In this document: positions 6,175 through 11,933 of the stretch, one piece after another
Layout: the number at the start of each line of letters is the position of its first letter
Position numbering within the stretch: the first letter of the stretch is position 1
Source: Chloroflexota bacterium
GTDB taxonomy: Bacteria > Chloroflexota > Limnocylindria > QHBO01
Direction of reading: 5' to 3'
Length of the DNA: 11,933 nucleotides
Assembly (NCBI GenBank): GCA_029865285.1
Contig: JAOUHE010000042.1
Coordinates: forward strand, 1 to 11,933
The notes under the pieces: model-generated
The model's input: the letters and a program-made list of their open reading frames with translations, nothing else
What the model was told of the DNA's origin: nothing
Database searches by the model: none
Made by a program: the position numbers and the translations under genes

Positions 6175-7596
6175 CTCGACGGCAAACGCGCGGAAGGTGG
6201 CGATGTACCGGTCGATCTCCTCATCGGTGTGCTGCACCGACAGGGTCCACTGGTCATCGGCACCTGGTGGCAGCAACATCCCCCGGTTGGCGAGGTAGAA
6301 GAAGCTGGCCGCCCACAGGTCTCCGTCGAGCCCGATCAGGTCGCGGTAGTTGGTCACCCGCTGCGGGGTGAACATGACGCATCCCTTGGGACCGACGTTG
6401 ATCGCGTAGCCGGGCAGATCGAACTCGTCGATGACCGCCTGGCATCCCGTGGTGAGCCGCTCCGCCAGCTCATGCAGCCGGGGATAGGCGTCGCGGGTGA
6501 GGATCTGCGTCAGGGTCACGAGCCCCGCGGTCATCGACAGCGGATTGCCGTTGAACGTGCCGAGGTGCGCAACGCGGGTCGCGCCGCCGGCCAGGGTGGA
6601 ATGCTCCATCCCGATCCCGCTCGCACCGTGGTCCGGCACCTGCTCGATGGCGCGCATCACCTCGCCGCGCCCGGTGAAGGCGCCGATCGGGATGCCGCCG
6701 CCGATGCTCTTGGCCAGGCAGATCAGGTCCGGCTGCACGCCGTAATACTCGGTGGCGCCGCCATACGCGATCACCACGCCGGTCTTCACCTCGTCGAAGA
6801 TGAGGACGGCGCCATGCTCGGTCGCCAGCTCGCGCAGCCGCGCCAGGAATCCCTCCGATGGCGGAACCACACCGATGTTGAACTGCACCGGCTCGACGAT
6901 GATCGCGGCGATCTCACCGCGGTGACGGTCCAGGATGTCCGCGACCAGCTCAGGCTGGTTGAACGGGGCGATCACCGTCTCGGTCAGGCGGCTGGCCGGC
7001 ATCCCGGCGGTGGCCGGCACGCTGTTCGGCGCCTCGATCGGCCCCATCGCGTCGCGCGCGGGCTGGATGCTGATCAGCACGTCGTCGTGGTGACCGTGGT
7101 AACCGCCCTCGAACTTGAGGACCTTGCTGCGTCCGGTGAAGCCACGTGCCACGCGGATGGCGTCCATGGTCGCCTCGGTCCCGGAGTTGCTGAAGCGGAC
7201 CAGGTCGGTGCCGAAGCGCAGCTTGATCTCCTCGGCCAGCGCCACGCCATCCTCGGTCGGGAACGTGTAGCAGGTTCCGTTGGCCACCCGTCGCTGCAGT
7301 GCCTCTGCCAGCAGCGGATGCGAATGCCCAGCGGCGAGGACACCAAAGGCCATGTCGAAATCGACGTACTCGTTGCCATCGGCGTCCCAGATCCGGGAGC
7401 CGCGGGCATCGGTCATGAAGAGCGGATATGGGTCGTAGGTCTGGAACGAACTGGCAACGCCCAGCGGCATCGCCTGGCGCGCACGCGCATGCAACGCGGC
7501 GCTGCGCGGCGTCCGTGCTCGATAGGCTGCCTCTTCGCGGTCGAGGATGGAACTGACCCGTGTCTCGTCGATGGTTCGGCCCGGCGCGCTGGTCAC
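6163..7596 (-). CDS. Class III PLP aminotransferase, glutamate-1-semialdehyde aminomutase-like
   Basis: 477 residues, longer than the roughly 430 of HemL. PLP fold type I, class III: SNSGTEATMDAIRVARGFTG (136-155) binds the cofactor phosphate, YHGH (166-169) stacks on the ring, IFDEVKTG (266-273) gives Asp268 to the pyridine nitrogen, and Lys296 in LICLAKSIGGGIPIGAF is the Schiff-base lysine. Overall it resembles the glutamate-1-semialdehyde aminomutase group, but it has KTG where HemL has a MTGFR-like sequence and about 18-20 extra residues (near 320-344) before LGTFNGNP. No haem gene is nearby. An Lrp/AsnC regulator precedes it by 10 bases and an acyl-CoA dehydrogenase follows, so I infer an amino-acid or omega/beta-amino-acid transaminase in catabolism; the substrate is unknown. 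The GTG start at 7596 has AGGAG seven bases upstream. Confidence 0.92.
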   Translation of the reverse strand: MTSAPGRTIDETRVSSILDREEAAYRARTPRSAALHARARQAMPLGVASSFQTYDPYPLFMTDARGSRIWDADGNEYVDFDMAFGVLAAGHSHPLLAEALQRRVANGTCYTFPTEDGVALAEEIKLRFGTDLVRFSNSGTEATMDAIRVARGFTGRSKVLKFEGGYHGHHDDVLISIQPARDAMGPIEAPNSVPATAGMPASRLTETVIAPFNQPELVADILDRHRGEIAAIIVEPVQFNIGVVPPSEGFLARLRELATEHGAVLIFDEVKTGVVIAYGGATEYYGVQPDLICLAKSIGGGIPIGAFTGRGEVMRAIEQVPDHGASGIGMEHSTLAGGATRVAHLGTFNGNPLSMTAGLVTLTQILTRDAYPRLHELAERLTTGCQAVIDEFDLPGYAINVGPKGCVMFTPQRVTNYRDLIGLDGDLWAASFFYLANRGMLLPPGADDQWTLSVQHTDEEIDRYIATFRAFAVELTG

Positions 7597-7606
7597 GATT
7601 GATCTC

Positions 7607-8092
7607 CTACCTGGTGCCCCACTGATAGCTCTCCTTCACGAACCGAAGCTCGACCATCGTCTCGGTCGAGATAATCCCGTCGATCTGCGCCAGCGGGCCG
7701 GTGAGGACCCGCAGCAGGTGCTCGTTATCCTCGCAGACGACCTCGCAGATGATGTCGAAGCGCCCCGCGGTGATCACGACGTACGTCACCTCGTCAAGCG
7801 CCGCAACCTCGGCCGCGATCCCTTCCAGGCGTCCGGCGTCCACGCGCAGGCCGATAAATGCCGGCTGTCCGAAGCCCATCGCCAGCGGGTCGGTGACGCC
7901 CACCACCTGTACCACGCCGCGCGCCATCAGCCGTTCGGCGCGCTGCCGAACGGTCGCCTCGGGCACCGACAGGTCGCGACCGATCTTGGCGAAGGGGCGC
8001 CTGCCGTCGTGCTGGAGTGCCTTGATGATCGACTTGTCGAGCGGGTCAAGCGCCGGACGTCCGGCCGCCGGTTTGACTGATCTCAGTGCCAT
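7607..8092 (-). CDS. Lrp/AsnC family transcriptional regulator
   Basis: 161 residues, the usual Lrp length. Residues 15-65 carry the winged helix-turn-helix that opens LDPLDKSIIKALQHDGRRPF and includes the recognition helix region VPEATVRQRAERLMARGVV. Residues about 77-150 form the RAM effector domain (AFIGLRVDAGRLEGIAAEVA, then VVITAGRFDIICEVVCED), which usually binds an amino acid and drives oligomer formation. It is the first gene of a unit with the aminotransferase 10 bases downstream, so the simplest reading is a local regulator, acting on its own operon in response to the amine substrate or product. The ATG at 8092 lacks a Shine-Dalgarno sequence and lies about four bases from the predicted transcription start, so it may be translated nearly leaderless. 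Confidence 0.95.
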   Translation of the reverse strand: MALRSVKPAAGRPALDPLDKSIIKALQHDGRRPFAKIGRDLSVPEATVRQRAERLMARGVVQVVGVTDPLAMGFGQPAFIGLRVDAGRLEGIAAEVAALDEVTYVVITAGRFDIICEVVCEDNEHLLRVLTGPLAQIDGIISTETMVELRFVKESYQWGTR

Positions 8093-8102
8093 AGCTGCAC
8101 CG

Positions 8103-8132
8103 ATCGTACCCTTTGGCGATCAGCGCGGTCAA
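8103..8132 (-). promoter_or_regulatory. Candidate sigma70-type promoter of lrp and the operon behind it
   Basis: On the minus strand TTGACC (8132-8127) and TACGAT (8108-8103) are separated by 18 bases. This is the best promoter-like pair in the window. The predicted transcription start falls about four bases before the lrp ATG at 8092. It sits in the 50-base gap after the etfD-like gene, which argues that lrp begins a new transcription unit. Confidence 0.55.
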
Positions 8133-8136
8133 CTTT

Positions 8137-8150
8137 CCGCCACTAGGCGG
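8137..8150. other. Short hairpin at the stop codon of the etfD-like gene
   Basis: CCGCC and GGCGG form a perfect 5-base-pair stem with a four-base loop containing the TAG stop (8143-8145) of the Fe-S protein gene. It lies at the boundary between that gene and the lrp promoter. On the minus strand it is followed by AAAGTTG, not a U-run, so it is at most a weak or factor-assisted terminator. Confidence 0.3.
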
Positions 8151-10353
8151 GCCAGATCTTGCGGAATCCGCGCGTATCGGACGCTGTTGCGGGCGTGTCA
8201 GCCAGTTCGGTGCCCGCCGTCGGCGCGACGCTCCAGGCGCCGGTAGCGTCGGCCAGCAGTTCGGCCACGTCCCGAACCGCGATATCGGTCCGCTCAAGGT
8301 CGGTCACGCCGTCGCGCAGCATGACCAGGCAGAACGGACAGGCGGTGGCGATCGCATCGGCATTGGTGGCCAGCGCCTGCTCGGTGCGGCGGTGGTTGAT
8401 CCGCTGCCCCTCGCGCTCCTCCATCCACATCCGTGCGCCGCCCGCTCCGCAGCACATCCCCTTGCGGTGATGCTGTTCCATCTCCACGACCGACTGGCCT
8501 GGGATCGAGGCCACCACGCGCCGGCCCTCGTCGTACACCTCGTTGTAGCGACCCAGGTAGCAGGCGTCGTGATAGGCGACCACCGCGTCCGAGTGCACGT
8601 CCGGCACCAGGCGGCCGTCTGCGACCAGGCGGTCGAGCAGCTGGGTGTGGTGGATCACCTCGACGCCGGTCAGGCCGAACTGCGGGTACTCATTGCGGAT
8701 CGTGTTGAAGCAGTGCGGACAGCTGGCCACGATGGTGCGGACGCTATGCTCGTCGTGCGCCCGGCTCAGGGTCGCCACGTTCTCCTCGGCCAGCATCTGG
8801 AAGAGGTACTCGTTGCCGGCCCGCCGCGCCGGGTCGCCAGTGCAGGTCTCCTGCGAGCCGAGCACCGCGAAGGGAACGCCGGCCTGCTTAAGCAGAGCCG
8901 CCATGGCACGCACCACCTTGCGGTTTCGCTCGTCGAACGCCCCGGCGCAGCCGACCCAGTAGAGGACGCCCCGATGGGTCGCCGCCGGTGAGCCGCCCGC
9001 GACGCCGTCGGCACCGAGCACCGGCACGTCCATCCCCTTGGCCCAGTCCATGCGGGCGCTGCGCGGCTGGCCCCAGGGATTGCCGGCCGTCTCCATGTTG
9101 CGGAAGGCGACATTGAGCTCCTTCGGGAAGCGGCTCTCCTCCAGGACCAGGTTGCGCCGGATCTCGACGATCGAATCCACGTGCTCGATGAGCACCGGGC
9201 AGCCCTCGACGCACCACCCACAGGTGGTGCACTGCCAGACCGCCTCCTCGGGGATGGCGTTGTCCACGAGCGGGAGCGAAAGCGCCTCGGCCGCACGCTC
9301 TCGGGCTGCGCTCAACGCAGCGTCCGACGCCTCAAGACCACCCCCCGCGCCCCCCTTGGCGGCGCGCTGGGCGCCGGCGGCAAGGGCGAGTGCCGTCTCG
9401 GCGGCCACCATCTGGTCACGCAGACCCTCCATGAAGTGCTTGGGCGAGAGCGTCTTCCCGGTCATCGACGCCGGGCAGAACTCCATGCAGCGGCCACACT
9501 CGGTGCACGACAGCCCGTCGAGCATGTGCCGCCATGACAGGTCCTTCAGCCCTTTGGCGCCGAAGACGAGCTCCTCGCCGGGAGGGGGCTCGGCCTCGAG
9601 GTCCATCTTGCGCAGCGCGCCGCGCGGCTCGAGGTTGCGGAAGTAGACATTCGGCTCGCTGGTCACGATGTGGAGGTGCTTGCTGTACGGCAGGTAGCTC
9701 CCGAAACCGAGAACGAATCCGAGGTGCAGCCATCCGAAGATGCCGAATCCGGTGGCGCCGGCCTGGGCGCCGAGCGGTTCGAGAAGCAGCGACACCGGGC
9801 CGGCGACGAGCGCGAAGGGTCGCGCCGGGTCGTCCGGCACGGCCACGAACCGCAGCGCATCGGCCAGCACCTCGGTCACCACCACGCCCAGGATGAGGGC
9901 CAGAATCACAAAGGCGTCGCGGCTGAGCCCGAGTCGAGCGGGCCGCTGCACGGTCCTCCGCCACACCGCGAAGCTGATTGCAGCGAGGATCAGACCGATG
10001 AACAGGTTGGCCACGAACACCACGGCCATCCACGCGATCCCGCCGAGTGGCCAGCGCAGGATCATCTCGATCAACCCGTTGGTGAGGTAGTTGCCGCTCG
10101 TCACCAGGAGGATCAGAAAGCCCCAGAAGATGACCGCGTGCATCACGCCTGGGACGGGATCCTGGAGCAGCCGCCGCTGAAAGATGACGTACACGACCAC
10201 GCCCCACGCGCGGCGCAGCGGTTGATCGAAACGGCCGAGCGGCCTCCCCGACCGAACCACGGCGAGGTGCTGACGCGCGCGGCGCCAGAAGAGCCAGATG
10301 GCAGCGGCCACCGGCAGTGCAATCAGGGGGTAGAGGGGGATGCCGACCTCCAT
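8143..10353 (-). CDS. etfD: Membrane-anchored Fe-S ETF:(mena)quinone oxidoreductase, EtfD/FadF/HdrD-like
   Basis: 736 residues. An N-terminal membrane domain like the gamma subunit of nitrate reductase has likely spans near 5-24, 66-90, 105-130, 145-165 and 203-222, and would carry haem b and meet the quinone. A ferredoxin-like domain follows with two 4Fe-4S motifs, Cys283/286/289/293 (CTECGRCMEFCP) and Cys375/378/381/385 (CTTCGWCVEGCP), separated by an Ala/Gly-rich insert. Then come two HdrD-type CCG domains: Cys469, Cys504 (ETCTGDPARR) and Cys545/548 (SCPHC); and Cys598, Cys634-635 (MCCGAGG) and Cys672/675 (ACPFC). This is the layout of M. tuberculosis EtfD (Rv0338c) and Bacillus FadF, which take electrons from ETF to menaquinone; etfBA nearby fits. 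The ATG at 10353 has no ribosome site but a TAGCAT eight bases upstream. ETF as partner is inferred. Confidence 0.9.
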   Translation of the reverse strand: MEVGIPLYPLIALPVAAAIWLFWRRARQHLAVVRSGRPLGRFDQPLRRAWGVVVYVIFQRRLLQDPVPGVMHAVIFWGFLILLVTSGNYLTNGLIEMILRWPLGGIAWMAVVFVANLFIGLILAAISFAVWRRTVQRPARLGLSRDAFVILALILGVVVTEVLADALRFVAVPDDPARPFALVAGPVSLLLEPLGAQAGATGFGIFGWLHLGFVLGFGSYLPYSKHLHIVTSEPNVYFRNLEPRGALRKMDLEAEPPPGEELVFGAKGLKDLSWRHMLDGLSCTECGRCMEFCPASMTGKTLSPKHFMEGLRDQMVAAETALALAAGAQRAAKGGAGGGLEASDAALSAARERAAEALSLPLVDNAIPEEAVWQCTTCGWCVEGCPVLIEHVDSIVEIRRNLVLEESRFPKELNVAFRNMETAGNPWGQPRSARMDWAKGMDVPVLGADGVAGGSPAATHRGVLYWVGCAGAFDERNRKVVRAMAALLKQAGVPFAVLGSQETCTGDPARRAGNEYLFQMLAEENVATLSRAHDEHSVRTIVASCPHCFNTIRNEYPQFGLTGVEVIHHTQLLDRLVADGRLVPDVHSDAVVAYHDACYLGRYNEVYDEGRRVVASIPGQSVVEMEQHHRKGMCCGAGGARMWMEEREGQRINHRRTEQALATNADAIATACPFCLVMLRDGVTDLERTDIAVRDVAELLADATGAWSVAPTAGTELADTPATASDTRGFRKIWPA

Positions 10354-10361
10354 GGCTGCCC

Positions 10362-10367
10362 ATGCTA
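10362..10367 (-). promoter_or_regulatory. Candidate leaderless -10 element of the etfD-like gene
   Basis: TAGCAT on the minus strand ends eight bases before the ATG, in the 50-base gap after the moaC-mogA stop, and no Shine-Dalgarno sequence is present. No clear -35 is seen at 16-18 bases. It resembles the arrangement before the acyl-CoA dehydrogenase and lrp genes. Confidence 0.3.
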
Positions 10368-10403
10368 CCGGCCGTCCACGGGGCGAGCGTCCCGAATCCG
10401 ACG

Positions 10404-11396
10404 CTAGTGGTCGCCCCCTGCGAGTTGCTCCATGGCGTGACGCAGAACGGGCAGGATGGCCGCCAGGGACTCTGTGGCGCCGCGGGGCGAACCGGGCAGG
10501 TTCACGACCAGCGTGGCGCCGCGCGCACCGACCACGCCCCGCGAGAGCGCGGCCATCGGGGTCGACGCCAGACCGACGGATCGCATCAGTTCCGCCAGGC
10601 CGGGGATCTCCCGATCGATGATCCGGCGCGTGGCGGCCGGGGTGACGTCGCCGGGCGTGAGTCCGGTTCCGCCCGACGTGACCAGCAGCGCGTGCCCGTC
10701 ATCCGCGAGGGTCGCGAGGGTGGTCGCGATCGCGCCCTCGTCGTCGGGCAGGATCACGGCATCGGGCGCGACCGAGATGCCCGCCTCCCGGAGCGCCTCC
10801 ACCACGGCGGGACCTGAGGCGTCAGCCCGCTCCCCCGCCGCGGCACGGGTGGAGCAGACGATCACCACGGCCTCGTGCTCCGGCGCAGGACGGACCGCCG
10901 GATTTGCGTTCGCTGTCGGAGCGCCGTCGCGCGTCCAGGAGCCGCACTTCCCGCCCTCCTTCACCAGCAACTCGACTCGCTCGATGACGATGTCGCGCTG
11001 GAGCGCCTTGGCCATGTCGTAGAGCGTCAGTGCCGCGACACTGGCGGCAGTGAGGGCCTCCATCTCCACCCCGGTGCGGGCACTCGCCGCCGCCTCTGCG
11101 CGAATCGTCACGAGGCCGGTCGACGCGTCGTGGTCGAGTTCCACGTCGACTCGGTCGAGCCCAATCGGATGGCAGAGTGGGATGAGGTCGGCAGTTCGCT
11201 TCGCCGCGGCGATGCCCGCCAGTCGTGCGGTCACGAAGGCGTCCCCCTTCGGGCCCCCCGCGTCAACCAGGGTCGCGAGGGTGTCCGGGCGCATGCGAAC
11301 GGTTGCGGACGCGACGGCTCGGCGGGCGGTGATCGGCTTGTCGCCGACATCCACCATCCGGGGGGCGCCGGCGGGGTCGAGGTGCGTTGGTTTCAT
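10404..11396 (-). CDS. Fused molybdenum cofactor protein MoaC-MogA/MoaB
   Basis: 330 residues, two Moco enzymes in one chain. Residues 1-157 are MoaC (cyclic pyranopterin monophosphate synthase): KGDAFVTARLAGIAAAKRT (50-68), LCHPIGL with His76, GVEMEALTAASVAALTLYDM with Glu112 and Asp127, and Lys130. The C-terminal loop EGGKCGSWTR has Cys-Gly-Ser where Ser-Gly-Asp is common. A Pro/Ala linker (158-173) leads to a MogA/MoaB domain (174-330), the molybdopterin adenylyltransferase fold, with SGGTGLTPGDVTP (241-253), Asp250, and NLPGSPRG (299-306). MoaC makes cyclic pyranopterin and MogA adenylates molybdopterin, so the fused steps are not consecutive. Such fusions are known. The ATG at 11396 overlaps the moeA stop (ATGA) with GGAG seven bases upstream. 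No molybdoenzyme is in the window. Confidence 0.94.
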   Translation of the reverse strand: MKPTHLDPAGAPRMVDVGDKPITARRAVASATVRMRPDTLATLVDAGGPKGDAFVTARLAGIAAAKRTADLIPLCHPIGLDRVDVELDHDASTGLVTIRAEAAASARTGVEMEALTAASVAALTLYDMAKALQRDIVIERVELLVKEGGKCGSWTRDGAPTANANPAVRPAPEHEAVVIVCSTRAAAGERADASGPAVVEALREAGISVAPDAVILPDDEGAIATTLATLADDGHALLVTSGGTGLTPGDVTPAATRRIIDREIPGLAELMRSVGLASTPMAALSRGVVGARGATLVVNLPGSPRGATESLAAILPVLRHAMEQLAGGDH

Positions 11397-11933
11397 GCCA
11401 GGTCTCCGATGAGGAGGGCATCGTACGTCGCCCCGGCGACGGTCGCCGCCTCCCCTTCCGGCACGATGAGCAGGGCGTTCGCCGCCGCAAGCGGGCGCAG
11501 CTGCGAAGACGATTGGCCACCGGCGGCGCGCGCCACCAGACCATCCTTCTCAGCCGACACCACGACGCGCAGGTATGCACGGCGCGCGGGGTCCTTGGAC
11601 AGGGACTCTCCGGCGAAGCGGGCCGCAACGTGCTGCCGTCCGTCGCCGGGCAGGCCGAGCATGGCCCGGATCAGCGGCCGCGCAAACAGTTCGAATGTGA
11701 CGAGGGCACTCACCGGGTTGCCGGGCAGGCCCAGGACCGGCGTGGGGCCCACCTTGCCAAAGGCGAGAGGCTTTCCGGGCTGCACTGCTATGCGCCAGAA
11801 GTCGAGCGTTCCCAGCCGCTCCAGGACCGGGCGAACGTGGTCGTATCGACCCACGCTGACGCCGCCACTCACGATCAGCAGGTCGGCCGCCGCGGCACCC
11901 TCTGCGATCGCTCGTTCGATGGCCGCGGCGTCG
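11393..11933 (-). CDS. moeA: Molybdopterin molybdenumtransferase MoeA, C-terminal part
   Basis: 180 residues, under half of a typical MoeA of about 400; the N-terminus lies beyond the right edge. MoeA inserts molybdate into adenylated molybdopterin. Visible are the MoCF-binding core with DLLIVSGGVSVGRYDHVRPV (residues 17-36 of the visible part), QPGKPLAFGKVG, then VLGLPGNPVSALVTFELF, the conserved Pro-Gly-Asn-Pro-Val-Ser stretch, and a C-terminal beta-barrel domain (MoeA domain IV) in the last 70 or so residues. The frame is open to the window edge; the internal GTG at 11872 is the Val of IVSGG, not a start. The stop overlaps the moaC-mogA start by four bases, so the two Moco genes are translationally coupled. 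Confidence 0.95.
   Translation of the reverse strand, partial: DAAAIERAIAEGAAAADLLIVSGGVSVGRYDHVRPVLERLGTLDFWRIAVQPGKPLAFGKVGPTPVLGLPGNPVSALVTFELFARPLIRAMLGLPGDGRQHVAARFAGESLSKDPARRAYLRVVVSAEKDGLVARAAGGQSSSQLRPLAAANALLIVPEGEAATVAGATYDALLIGDLA

Noticed and set aside
6163..7596. Naming the aminotransferase hemL
   Set aside because: The extra segment near residues 320-344, the KTG in place of the HemL motif and the Lrp/acyl-CoA dehydrogenase context argue against haem synthesis.
6154..7602. 482-codon plus-strand frame opposite the aminotransferase
   Set aside because: Exact antisense of a gene with all PLP motifs; the protein is His/Arg/Gly-rich with no recognisable fold.
8137..8150. Hairpin as an intrinsic terminator
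   Set aside because: Only five base pairs and no U-run on either strand; kept as a structural feature only.
11393..11872. moeA starting at the internal GTG at 11872
   Set aside because: That codon is the Val within IVSGGVSVG; the conserved frame continues to the window edge.

Overview
The window is high in GC and densely packed. Thirteen of its fourteen recognisable genes lie on the minus strand, separated by short gaps (50 bases or less, except 99 bases upstream of nrdR) or overlapping by 1-4 bases. Half of the visible minus-strand starts are GTG, and three genes look leaderless, with a -10-like TAnnnT close to the start codon and no Shine-Dalgarno sequence. Together with a Mycobacterium-type dCTP deaminase and a FadF/EtfD-type iron-sulfur ETF:quinone oxidoreductase, this suggests a high-GC, probably aerobic, menaquinone-using bacterium of the Chloroflexota or Actinomycetota type. 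That placement is inference; there is no rRNA or other marker here.

In the direction of transcription (right to left) the layout is as follows. (a) Molybdenum cofactor genes: the C-terminal part of moeA, overlapping a moaC-mogA fusion. (b) A large membrane-anchored Fe-S protein of the EtfD/FadF family. (c) A unit beginning with an Lrp/AsnC regulator that has its own good promoter, followed by a class III aminotransferase of the glutamate-1-semialdehyde aminomutase-like group, an acyl-CoA dehydrogenase, etfB, etfA and a small membrane-anchored coiled-coil protein of unknown function. (d) After a 99-base gap with a likely NrdR-controlled promoter, nrdR and dcd, then an MBL-fold hydrolase (lactonase-like) and a cupredoxin lipoprotein. 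(e) At the left edge, the tail of a plus-strand gene, probably glutaredoxin-like, converges on the cupredoxin gene so closely that the two stop codons share a CTAG.

The most coherent functional story is an electron route: substrate -> acyl-CoA dehydrogenase FAD -> EtfBA -> membrane EtfD-like Fe-S protein -> menaquinone. The Lrp regulator and aminotransferase upstream suggest that the substrate comes from an amino acid or amino-acid-like compound. The unknown 189-residue protein coupled to etfA has the predicted topology (N-terminal anchor, cytosolic coiled coil) expected of an accessory of that chain, but nothing in its sequence proves it. The nrdR-dcd pair is a dNTP-pool module. No mobile element, CRISPR array, tRNA or rRNA was seen, and no stretch over 300 bases lacks a gene.
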